Source: Hyphomicrobiaceae bacterium (GTDB lineage Bacteria > Pseudomonadota > Alphaproteobacteria > Rhizobiales > Hyphomicrobiaceae). From it: 5,215 nucleotides of DNA. The DNA lies in NCBI GenBank assembly GCA_020442225.1, contig JAGRKR010000222.1, positions 5,540 through 10,754 of the forward strand, given 5' to 3'. Position 1 is the first letter of the stretch. Every line of letters starts with the position of its first letter. Shown here in pieces: positions 1-5,215 of this stretch. A model generated the notes under the pieces. That model searched no databases, was not told where the DNA came from, and worked only from the letters and a program-made list of their open reading frames with translations. A program made the position numbers and the translations under genes.

Positions 1-668
1 ACTGCCGCCTTGGAACCGAACGAGACGAGCAGAAGAACGCCCACCGCTGCCAGCGCGCCCTGGTTGTCCAGTGTCGGCGCGACACGCGCGATATCCGCCA
101 GGTTGAGCGTACCCGTCAGCCCATACAGCAATCCGACGGCAAGAAGGAACAAGGTCGTTCCCACCAGATTGAGCATGACGTAACGCAGTCCGCCATCGAG
201 CTGCTCTCGCGTCCGATCGAGGACCAGCAGGCCGAAGGAGGCGATGAGCATCACCTCGAACCAGACGTAGAGATTGAACAGATCGCCCGTCGAGAAGGCG
301 CCGCACACCCCGAGCAGAAGGCTATGGAACAGCGGCTGGAAGCCGGCACTGTCGCGCACCTGTGCGCCTGGCCCCAAGGCGTAGATGGCGACCGCGACTG
401 CCATGACGCCCGTGATCAGGATCATGATCGCCGAGAAAAGATCGATGACGAGCGAGATGCCGAAGGGAGCAGGCCAATTGCCCATCTGCGCGACCAGTAT
501 CCGGCCGTCGGACGTCTCCCAGAGCAAGCGCGCGGCGACCAGCAGCAGGGCCACGGCGCTTGCAAGCCCGAGCCACCTCTGAGCACTCAGGTGCCGTCTC
601 AGCACGGCGGTCAGGCCGGCTGCGAGCAGAGGAATGAGCAGCGGTGCGACGACGAGAACCTGGCTCAT
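1..668 (-). CDS. mrpD: Na+/H+ antiporter subunit MrpD (MnhD/PhaD), 3' part missing
   Basis: MrpD is one of the two large ion-translocating membrane subunits of the Mrp Na+/H+ antiporter and is homologous to the NuoL/M/N pump subunits of complex I. I translated 222 codons by hand from the ATG at 668-666; the reading frame continues off the left edge, so about half of a protein of roughly 500 residues is visible. Residues about 64-71 read GNWPAPFG, followed by a hydrophobic helix. Residues 128-139 read GDLFNLYVWFEV, which contains Glu138, the conserved intramembrane carboxylate of this family. Residues 217-222 read FGSKAA, with Lys220 matching the conserved channel lysine. Both positions lie within one residue of those known for Bacillus MrpD. 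The start is supported by GAGG 8 nt upstream (677-680) and by an ATGA overlap with the mrpC stop. Family assignment is certain; the C-terminal half cannot be judged. Confidence 0.96.
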   Translation of the reverse strand, partial: MSQVLVVAPLLIPLLAAGLTAVLRRHLSAQRWLGLASAVALLLVAARLLWETSDGRILVAQMGNWPAPFGISLVIDLFSAIMILITGVMAVAVAIYALGPGAQVRDSAGFQPLFHSLLLGVCGAFSTGDLFNLYVWFEVMLIASFGLLVLDRTREQLDGGLRYVMLNLVGTTLFLLAVGLLYGLTGTLNLADIARVAPTLDNQGALAAVGVLLLVSFGSKAA

Positions 669-1120
669 GATGCGTGCCTCGTCTTCTCGGCTTCGACGTC
701 TGATGCGGCCGGCTGGACGGTCCGGCCCGGTGCGTACGGCTCCGCCTCCAGGAGAGGTGCATCGGCGGTGGCGCTCGTCTCGGCCTCGTGCATGTCCTCC
801 GATCGCACGCTGCCCAACAGGGCCTGGGCCTTGACGATCAGCATCAGCGCGAAGGCCATCAGCCCGAAGCCGATCACGATCGCGGTCAGGATCAGCGCCT
901 GCGGGAGAGGATTGCCGGCGCCGGCCGGGAGCGCCTGTGCGCCGCTCGGCACGAGTGGCGGCATCCACGGGCCGATCCGCCCCGCCGCCAGGATCGCGAG
1001 GTTCGCAGCCATGCCGAGCAAGACGAAGCCGATCAATACACGCGGCAAGTCTCTGGCCAGGAACAGGTAGACCGCAGCGGAGACGACGACACCGATGGAA
1101 ACGGCGAGAAGGAGGCTCAT
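665..1120 (-). CDS. mrpC: Na+/H+ antiporter subunit MrpC (MnhC/PhaC), NuoK-like
   Basis: MrpC is the small NuoK-like membrane subunit of the Mrp antiporter, bridging the MrpA and MrpD modules. The 151-residue product has three hydrophobic segments at about 2-22, 28-46 and 74-98. The diagnostic family motif at residues 70-86 reads NPLPQALILTAIVIGFG. Residues from about 104 to the end form a hydrophilic, Ala/Glu-rich tail, which makes the protein longer than the usual 110-125 residues. The ATG at 1120-1118 shares ATGA with the mrpB stop and has GGGAG 7 nt upstream (1128-1132). The start codon of mrpD lies inside its own stop (ATGA at 668-665). Translational coupling is inferred from these overlaps. 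Identification is secure; the role of the tail is unknown. Confidence 0.95.
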   Translation of the reverse strand: MSLLLAVSIGVVVSAAVYLFLARDLPRVLIGFVLLGMAANLAILAAGRIGPWMPPLVPSGAQALPAGAGNPLPQALILTAIVIGFGLMAFALMLIVKAQALLGSVRSEDMHEAETSATADAPLLEAEPYAPGRTVQPAASDVEAEKTRHAS

Positions 1121-1575
1121 GACCGCTCTCCCGACCCGGACTGCCCGCCATCGATGTCGGCCTGCCACGAGAGCAGTCCGAAGAAGATGGCGCACGACAT
1201 CCCGACCACGGTGAGGTACACGCCGACGTCGAAGAGCAGGGTGGTTCCGATGGGGAGATCCACACCAAGCGGCGTCATCCACCAGAGATGCGTCAGATAC
1301 GGCTGGGATGACGCAACGAGGGACGGCAGGCCGCTCACCGCCGCAACGATGATCCCAAGACCGACCACGACTGTCGGATGCAGCACGAGTACCCGACGGC
1401 TCGCGGCAACGCCCCGTGCGGTCGCATAGAGCAGCAGACCCGCCGAGGCGAACAGCCCGCCGATGAAGCCGCCACCCGGCTCGTTGTGGCCGCGCAGCAG
1501 AATGTAGAGTGACACGAGTACCGGCATCCAGAGCAGAAGCGGCGCCCATGTCCGCAGGATGAGCGTCTGAATCAT
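1117..1575 (-). CDS. mrpB: Na+/H+ antiporter subunit MrpB (MnhB)
   Basis: MrpB is a small membrane subunit (MnhB family) that packs beside the C-terminal end of MrpA and is needed for Na+/H+ antiport. The product has 152 residues, a normal length, with four hydrophobic segments (about 9-27, 36-57, 67-86 and 110-134). Residues 28-41 read RGHNEPGGGFIGGL, the family signature, and residues 108-121 read PIGTTLLFDVGVYL, the second conserved block. The start at 1575-1573 is fixed by the ATGA overlap with the mrpA stop and by a strong GGAGG 7 nt upstream at 1583-1587, which lies inside the mrpA coding region. The open frame extends much further upstream, but that part only shadows mrpA. The C-terminus after about residue 138 is short, polar and Gly/Ser-rich. 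MrpB is a separate gene here, whereas some proteobacteria fuse it to MrpA. Confidence 0.96.
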   Translation of the reverse strand: MIQTLILRTWAPLLLWMPVLVSLYILLRGHNEPGGGFIGGLFASAGLLLYATARGVAASRRVLVLHPTVVVGLGIIVAAVSGLPSLVASSQPYLTHLWWMTPLGVDLPIGTTLLFDVGVYLTVVGMSCAIFFGLLSWQADIDGGQSGSGERS

Positions 1576-3881
1576 CGGTTGGCCTCCGGGCGGGTTGAGC
1601 GGAGAAGGGCGACGATCGCGAAGGCAGCGATGGCCAGCACGGTGATCTCCCCGAGCGTATCGAGAGCCCGGAAATCGACGAGGATGACGTTGACCACGTT
1701 GCGTCCGTGCGCTGCCGGAACGCTTGCGCTCCCGAACCAATCGCCGAGGCGCGGGTCCAGGGGTGATGCCAGGACCGCCAGCAGCAGCGCCGTTGCCGCG
1801 GAGCCGACGAGCAGCGCTATGGCGCCGTCCGTCAGCGCCTGTCGCCGATCGCGGTCGTCCGCGCGTTGATGCGGCAGTCGCGACAGCGCCACGGCGAGAA
1901 TGACGATGGTCAGCGTCTCGACGGCAAACTGCGTCAAGGCGAGGTCCGGGGCGGCGAAGAACAGGAAGACGGCGGCACTCGCAAAGCCGACGAGGCCCAT
2001 AGCCATGACGGCTCGAAGCAGGGATTTTGCCATGGCAGCGGCAATGGCTCCGACCATGATGCCGAGGAATGCCACCGCGCGCCAATCGATGGCCGGTGCG
2101 TCGAACGCCGGCAGCGCCAGACCATCTCTCGCAAGCAATGTGATCATCACGCCTGCCCCCGTCACGACGAACAGGGTGCGCAGGTAGTCGCGCAGCCGGC
2201 CATGCTGGATCAGCCGGGTCGTGCGCTCCGCCGCGCGCACGATGGCATGCATGCCGCTGTCATAGAGCCGCGAGGGACACAGCCGATCGATGAGCCCTTG
2301 ACCTTTGAGACGGGGTGCGAGCCGTTCCCACTGAGCGAAAAGCAGGATGCCGATCCCCATGGTGACGAGGCTGAGCAGGAGCACCGGGGTGAAGCCATGC
2401 CACAGCTTGAGGGACACCGCCGCAGGCCGCCCGAGGACCGCAGAGGCGGCTGGCTCGACGAGAAACTGGCCGAGCACTCCCGGTGCCGCACCGAATGCCA
2501 GGCCGAGCCCGGCGAGAACGACGGGCCCGATGGTCATGCGCCATGGTGGATCGTGAGGCGTCTCCGGCGTCGGGCGGCTTTCGCCGAAGAAGAGGCGCAG
2601 CGACAGCACGCCAGCAATGGCGACGGTCGCAGCATTGGCGATGAAGCCCAGCACGATCAACCCGGCAGAGAGCGGCCCGGCGTCCAGCTTCGCCTCGAGG
2701 ATGAGTTCCTTGGCCACGAAGCCGACAAAGGGCGGCAGCCCCGCCATCGAAAGCGCGGCCAGCGTCGCCGCGACGGCAGTTACCGGCATGAGCCGAGCCA
2801 GCCCACCGAGCCGGCCCAGGTCGCGTGTTCCCGTCTCGTGGTCGACGATGCCGGCGATCATGAAGAGCGCAGCCTTGTAGAAGGCGTGCACGACCAGAAA
2901 CGTAATGGCCGCCACCGCCGACTGCTCCGGCGCGATGCCGATCAGCATGACCAAGGTGCCGAGGGCCGTGACGGTCGTGTAGGCGAGGACACGCTTCAGA
3001 TCCGTCTCGCGCAGAGCGAGAAGGGCCGCGGTGGCCGCCGTTGCAAGACCGAACCATGTCAGGGTGTGCTGCCACACGTACTCGTCCTGATAGACGGGAT
3101 TGAGCCGGGCAAGGAGATAGACGCCCAACTTCACCATGGTGGCGGAATGCAGATAGGTGCTGACCGGTGTCGGCGCCACCATCGCGTTCGGCAGCCAGAA
3201 GTGAAACGGCACCTGTGCCGACTTCGTGAAGCAGCCGACGATGACGAGAAGCATGGCCGGCAGTGCCGCGGGATGCGCAAGCACGGCCGCTTTCGCAGCG
3301 ATGATGCCGCTGATGCTCGTCGTGCCGGCCGCGATCGCGATCAGGAGCAAGCCGGCGAGCAGCGCGAGACCGCCGCCACCCGTCACGAGCAGCGCCTGCT
3401 GCGCGCATCTGCGGGCATTCGCATTCTCGTGGTTGGTGGCAATGAGGAAGAATGACGCGAGGCTGGTCATCTCCCAGAAGACGAACAGCACGATCACGTC
3501 ATCGGCCATGACCGAGCCGAGCATCGCCGTCATGAAGATGGTCAGCGTGACGACGAGCCTGCGCAGCTTGGGATCGCCATGCAGGTAGCTTCCGGCGTAG
3601 ACGAAGACCAGGAGCCCGATGCCCGCAATCAGCAGCGCAAGAACGAGCGCGAGCCCATCGAGCCTCAGCCCTCCTGCCATGCCAAGGGACGGCATCGACC
3701 ATAAGGGGGAGAACAGCGCCATGTCTGCGGCGATGCGAGGCGCAGACCCGGCGAGAATGACAAGAATCGCAAAGGCGGCCAGCGCCGAGACACGGATGGT
3801 CCACCGCACGGATACGACGCTGCCGATCAGGCTCGCGGCAAGTCCGATCAGCAGAATCGTGAACGGCGTCGGTTGCGGCAT
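1572..3881 (-). CDS. mrpA: Na+/H+ antiporter subunit MrpA (MnhA/PhaA)
   Basis: MrpA is the largest subunit of the Mrp Na+/H+ antiporter, a polytopic inner-membrane protein related to NuoL. The product has 769 residues, close to the usual 770-800. The N-terminal part (about 65-430) is the proton-antiporter domain. It has Glu137 in FVFWEMTSLASFF, Lys220 in FTKSAQVPFHFWLP, the block APTPVSTYLHSATMVK at 236-251, His332 and Lys336 in VVHAFYKAALF, and Lys391-Glu392 in GFVAKELILE. The C-terminal extension holds a DUF4040/MbhD-like segment (about 600-670, with APDLALTQFAVETLTI at 644-659) and an MbhE-like segment (about 685-760, with NVVNVILVDFR and DTLGEITVLA), both usual for MrpA. It is the first gene of the operon. 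The start codon has only a weak GGGGA-like site 9 nt upstream (3891-3894), but the N-terminus agrees with the family. The stop overlaps the mrpB start as ATGA. Confidence 0.97.
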   Translation of the reverse strand: MPQPTPFTILLIGLAASLIGSVVSVRWTIRVSALAAFAILVILAGSAPRIAADMALFSPLWSMPSLGMAGGLRLDGLALVLALLIAGIGLLVFVYAGSYLHGDPKLRRLVVTLTIFMTAMLGSVMADDVIVLFVFWEMTSLASFFLIATNHENANARRCAQQALLVTGGGGLALLAGLLLIAIAAGTTSISGIIAAKAAVLAHPAALPAMLLVIVGCFTKSAQVPFHFWLPNAMVAPTPVSTYLHSATMVKLGVYLLARLNPVYQDEYVWQHTLTWFGLATAATAALLALRETDLKRVLAYTTVTALGTLVMLIGIAPEQSAVAAITFLVVHAFYKAALFMIAGIVDHETGTRDLGRLGGLARLMPVTAVAATLAALSMAGLPPFVGFVAKELILEAKLDAGPLSAGLIVLGFIANAATVAIAGVLSLRLFFGESRPTPETPHDPPWRMTIGPVVLAGLGLAFGAAPGVLGQFLVEPAASAVLGRPAAVSLKLWHGFTPVLLLSLVTMGIGILLFAQWERLAPRLKGQGLIDRLCPSRLYDSGMHAIVRAAERTTRLIQHGRLRDYLRTLFVVTGAGVMITLLARDGLALPAFDAPAIDWRAVAFLGIMVGAIAAAMAKSLLRAVMAMGLVGFASAAVFLFFAAPDLALTQFAVETLTIVILAVALSRLPHQRADDRDRRQALTDGAIALLVGSAATALLLAVLASPLDPRLGDWFGSASVPAAHGRNVVNVILVDFRALDTLGEITVLAIAAFAIVALLRSTRPEANR

Positions 3882-3951
3882 GTCGTGTTTCCCCGGCTGC
3901 GCGTGCGGCTAGCTCGAGGACGACAACTCAAGGCCTGTGCCAGATCGACTA

Positions 3952-3990
3952 ATGTCTTTGGGATCAACCCTTTAAGTGTCCCGAAGACAT
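3952..3990. repeat. Inverted repeat, 12-bp arms, 15-nt loop
   Basis: The left arm ATGTCTTTGGGA (3952-3963) and right arm TCCCGAAGACAT (3979-3990) are complementary at 11 of 12 positions. In plus-strand RNA the odd position is a U-G wobble, so the stem would be unbroken; in the minus-strand RNA of the mrp transcript it is a C-A mismatch. No run of T follows on either strand, so an intrinsic terminator is unlikely. It lies about 70-110 bp before the mrpA start and covers the end of the 38-codon ORF. A dimeric regulator binding site or an RNA hairpin are both possible; which one is unknown. Confidence 0.6.
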
Positions 3991-4080
3991 GCAGAGACTC
4001 GCTCTTGCGTTCACTGGCGCGAACACGGGGCCGGACGGGTGTTCACATCTGTGAACAGCAACGACGATGGACTGAGACAT
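3964..4080 (-). CDS. Possible small ORF, 38 residues, Usp-like beginning
   Basis: An ATG at 4080-4078 is preceded by GGAGG with an 8-nt spacer (4089-4093), a better ribosome site than that of mrpA itself. The frame runs 38 codons to a TGA at 3966-3964. The product begins MSQSIVVAVHRCEHP, which resembles the first strand of universal stress proteins (pattern SIVVAVDGSEH), with His10 where Asp is expected. The remainder does not look like that family. It starts 31 nt after the preceding remnant gene stops and ends 82 nt before mrpA. It could be a truncated stress-protein gene, a leader peptide for mrpA or chance. The codons show no strong bias and I do not claim a function. Confidence 0.3.
   Translation of the reverse strand: MSQSIVVAVHRCEHPSGPVFAPVNARASLCMSSGHLKG
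4041..4056. repeat. Perfect 16-bp palindrome, operator-like
   Basis: GTTCACATCTGTGAAC consists of 7-bp arms around a central TC. The half-site GTTCAC recurs at 4009-4014, and GAACAC at 4021-4026 is the inverse of GTGTTC at 4039-4044, so similar half-sites cluster over about 50 bp. The position, roughly 160 bp before mrpA, fits a protein operator, but it also lies inside the 38-codon ORF. The half-site order is the reverse of a CRP box (TGTGA then TCACA), and it does not match the alphaproteobacterial LexA direct repeat. The binding factor is unknown. Confidence 0.45.
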
Positions 4081-4088
4081 GACGCATG

Positions 4089-4109
4089 CCTCCAGCGGGA
4101 TTGCCGGAG
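4089..4109 (-). promoter_or_regulatory. Ribosome site of the small ORF within a hairpin
   Basis: In minus-strand RNA, CUCCGGC (4109-4103) can pair with GCUGGAG (4096-4090) across a 6-nt loop, giving seven pairs with one G-U. The second arm contains four of the five bases of the Shine-Dalgarno GGAGG (4093-4089) belonging to the ATG at 4080. If formed, the stem would hide that site. No U tract follows, so it is not a terminator. Pairing is read directly; any regulatory effect is inferred. Confidence 0.3.
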
Positions 4110-4111
4110 CA

Positions 4112-4486
4112 TCACACCTGACGACCCGCGCGGCCCGGCAATCCGCGCCCAAACCGCTCGCGCGCCATGAACCGGCGACGCCCCAGCTTCTCCAGCTCGA
4201 GGATCACGAACAGCGCCAAGCCGACTGCGACGACGGCGACACCGTTCCCGAGCCCGACCGGACGGCTGTCGGACAGAGCCGGGATGACTGGCAGGCAGGT
4301 GAAGGCCAGCTTGAGCAGGAATTGCGAAAGCAGTGGCTCAAGGCCACTGATTTCGTAGAGGCCGGTGAGCGTGGCCTGCTGCGCACGTGCCAGAGCCAGC
4401 GTGACGGCCAGACTGGCGGTCGCATCCTCGCTCTCATCGACATGAACGAGCAGGTTCCCGAGTGTCGCGCCGCCACCTCCCTCCAT
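4112..4486 (-). pseudogene. Fused remnant: universal stress protein N-terminus joined to P-type cation ATPase C-terminus
   Basis: The 124-codon frame joins parts of two unrelated families. Residues 11-51 resemble the start of a UspA domain: NLLVHVDESEDA (strand 1 with the Asp of VD), an Ala/Leu-rich helix, then ATLTGLYEISGLEP (strand 2). From about residue 53 it becomes hydrophobic. LLKLAFTCLPVIPALSD at 57-73 and GVAVVAVGLALFVILELEKL at 82-101, followed by RRR, match the last transmembrane hairpin and basic tail of cation-transporting P-type ATPases (Cation_ATPase_C). A Usp is normally about 140-300 residues and such an ATPase about 900, so both are mostly missing. The simplest explanation is a deletion between adjacent same-strand genes with an in-frame junction near 4315-4350. 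The start is doubtful: the ATG at 4486 lacks a well-placed ribosome site. A working small membrane protein cannot be excluded. Family calls rest on motif recognition. Confidence 0.7.
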
Positions 4487-4503
4487 CTCGTATCGCGAGC
4501 CTG

Positions 4504-4520
4504 CACGATCCCACCTCCTT
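4504..4520 (-). promoter_or_regulatory. Strong ribosome site and GTG start out of frame with the Usp-like ORF
   Basis: On the minus strand AAGGAGG (4520-4514) lies 7 nt before a GTG at 4506-4504, an ideal arrangement. That GTG is 20 nt from the ATG at 4486, so it is in a different frame from the Usp-like reading; its own frame gives an unrecognisable Arg/Ser-rich product. Probably this was the original start of the stress-protein gene and a small indel near 4487-4503 broke the frame. This supports calling the downstream ORF decayed. Confidence 0.4.
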
Positions 4521-4773
4521 TGCCGCGCGATCGTTGACGACGGTCAGACGGGAGCGCGTCACGCATCATTCCAGATATCGACGCCGTTGGGACGGAGCCA
4601 AAGTCGGCCAGCCGCATCGTGGCGTGGCTCGGCGTCTCGCAAGCCGACTTGGAACCAGACGATCGTGGGCAGAGCAGTCACGCCCTGCTTCGCTTCGTTC
4701 CCCCTCGAATAGTGTCGCCAAGGCAGCGGCAGGAGCCGGGACGCGCTGTCGGGCTGATGAGAGCCGAACCCTC
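4507..4773. other. Gap without a convincing gene
   Basis: Between the UPF0178 stop and the remnant gene there is a gap with no recognisable protein, RNA gene or mobile element. On the minus strand an open frame of 72 codons runs from a GTG at 4777 to a TGA at 4559. It overlaps the UPF0178 stop as GTGA and ends with RLWLRPNGVDIWNDA. It has no clear ribosome site, and its third-position GC (about 70%, hand-counted) is unremarkable for this DNA. I do not recognise it and do not call it a gene. The region may also carry the promoter of the former stress-protein gene. Confidence 0.4.
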
Positions 4774-4778
4774 TCACC
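4756..4778 (-). terminator. Weak hairpin at the UPF0178 stop codon
   Basis: In minus-strand RNA, GGUGAGAG (4778-4771) can pair with CUCUCAUC (4763-4756) around the loop GGUUCGG, eight pairs including one G-U. It overlaps the stop codon of the UPF0178 gene. A following U run is absent, so intrinsic termination is doubtful. Confidence 0.2.
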
Positions 4779-5215
4779 AACCGCTGCGGATATCCTGCAC
4801 GGCTTGCTCGAGCGCCTGGAGGAAACGCGACCGGTCGGCCCGGGCGAAGGCCGGCGGGCCGCCGCGGACATCGCCGGTCTCACGGAGGTGGGCTTTCAAA
4901 TCGCGCACCGCTCGGGCCATGCCGATATTGTCAGGCGTGAACAACCGCCCGGTGGGTGACAGCGCCCGCGCCCCGTTCTTGAGGCAGCGGTCGGCCAGCG
5001 GGATGTCCTGGGTCACGCAGATGTCGGCCGCCCCGATTTCGCCGGCAATCCAGTCGTCCGCTGCGTCCGGCCCGTCGTCGACGAGGCGACGCTCGACAAG
5101 CTCGCTCGCCGGCAGCCGCATCCAGGCATTCGAGACGAAGATGGCGGCGAGACCATGCCGCTCGGCAACCCGCACGACCTCTTCCTTGACAGGGCAGGCG
5201 TCGGCATCGACGAGG
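4774..5215 (-). CDS. UPF0178 (YaiI/YqxD, DUF188) family protein, 5' end cut off
   Basis: This is a UPF0178 protein of the YaiI/YqxD type (COG1671), a small soluble PIN-like-fold family whose biochemical role is not established. 146 residues are visible and the family is about 150 long, so only a few N-terminal residues lie beyond the right edge. Numbering from the first visible residue, 2-10 read VDADACPVK, the family's opening acidic motif. Then come VAERHG (16-21), VSNAWMRLP (27-35), DDGPDAADDWIA (46-57), VTQDIPLADRCL (67-78), FTPDNIGMARAVRDL (92-106) and DRSRFLQAL (127-135). All the conserved Asp positions I know in the family are present. A GTG at 5175 is open to use as a start but would remove the DADACP motif, so it is rejected. 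The gene points toward the remnant gene and mrp but is separated by a gap, so common transcription is uncertain. Confidence 0.95.
   Translation of the reverse strand, partial: LVDADACPVKEEVVRVAERHGLAAIFVSNAWMRLPASELVERRLVDDGPDAADDWIAGEIGAADICVTQDIPLADRCLKNGARALSPTGRLFTPDNIGMARAVRDLKAHLRETGDVRGGPPAFARADRSRFLQALEQAVQDIRSGW

Larger units (their letters stand above)
3882..4111 (-). promoter_or_regulatory. Upstream region of the mrp operon
   Basis: These 230 bp separate the fused remnant gene from mrpA and are the natural place for the operon promoter and its control. The part at 3940-3995 is visibly richer in A and T than its surroundings. It contains an inverted repeat, a separate 16-bp palindrome and a short ORF, each listed individually. 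On the minus strand TTGATC (3962-3967) resembles a -35 element, but no good -10 hexamer lies 16-18 nt downstream, so I assign no promoter. Just before mrpA (3882-3950) I see no further structure apart from the weak ribosome site. Confidence 0.45.

Noticed and set aside
324..1070. Plus-strand open frame of 248 codons
   Set aside because: It is antisense to the well-supported mrpD and mrpC and has no recognisable family features.
3170..3190. MrpA Asn232 and Val235 within the WLPxAMxAPTP motif as defective substitutions
   Set aside because: From memory these two positions vary among proteobacterial MrpA proteins, while the flanking key lysines, histidine and Glu137 are intact.
1866..3455. Plus-strand open frame of 529 codons
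   Set aside because: It lies wholly antisense to mrpA, and its product is a low-complexity Arg/Gly/Glu/Asp/His-rich string without any domain, as expected opposite a GC-rich membrane-protein gene.
3908..3918. Overlapping GCTAGC and CTCGAG restriction sites suggesting cloned DNA
   Set aside because: Two six-base sites together are easily chance; no vector-like sequence surrounds them.
3962..3967. TTGATC as a -35 box for mrpA
   Set aside because: No acceptable -10 hexamer was found 16-18 nt downstream, so a promoter call would be guesswork.
3952..3990. Inverted repeat as an intrinsic terminator
   Set aside because: Neither strand has a T run after the stem, and the minus-strand stem has a mismatch.
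4041..4056. Palindrome as a CRP/FNR or LexA site
   Set aside because: The half-site order is opposite to TGTGA-N6-TCACA, it is not TTGAT-N4-ATCAA, and it does not fit GTTC-N7-GTTC.
4462..4959. Plus-strand open frame of 165 codons
   Set aside because: Its second half is the complement of the conserved UPF0178 gene and the rest is Arg/Ser-rich without motifs.

Overview
The window is GC-rich (by eye well above 60%), with dense, mostly minus-strand coding and short gaps. Base composition, the proteobacterial style of the protein motifs and the neighbours suggest a proteobacterium, most plausibly an alphaproteobacterium. Nothing in the window proves a genus.

Left three quarters (1-3881, minus strand): the first four genes of an Mrp (Mnh/Pha) multisubunit Na+/H+ antiporter operon in the canonical order mrpA-mrpB-mrpC-mrpD. 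mrpD runs off the left edge, and mrpE, mrpF and mrpG would be expected beyond it. Each neighbouring pair overlaps by an ATGA (stop and start sharing 4 nt), so the genes are very probably one transcript with coupled translation. The products form one membrane complex. MrpA and MrpD are the two subunits related to the proton-pumping subunits of complex I, MrpC is the NuoK-like subunit, and MrpB is the small subunit next to the MrpA C-terminus. Together they exchange cytoplasmic Na+ for external H+ and support pH and sodium homeostasis. MrpA and MrpB are separate genes here, not fused as in some PhaAB systems.

Middle (3882-4111): the mrpA upstream region. It holds a 12-bp inverted repeat with a 15-nt loop, a perfect 16-bp palindrome, and a 38-codon ORF with a good Shine-Dalgarno sequence that a small hairpin could mask. 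This is the least explained part of the window.

Right part (4112-5215, minus strand): a 124-codon ORF that starts like a universal stress protein and ends like the last membrane segments of a cation-transporting P-type ATPase. It is best read as an in-frame deletion scar joining two once separate genes. Next comes a gap of just under 300 bp with no convincing gene. At the right edge is a UPF0178 (YaiI/YqxD) gene lacking only its first few codons.

The whole window reads leftward. No tRNA, rRNA, CRISPR array or insertion sequence was seen.
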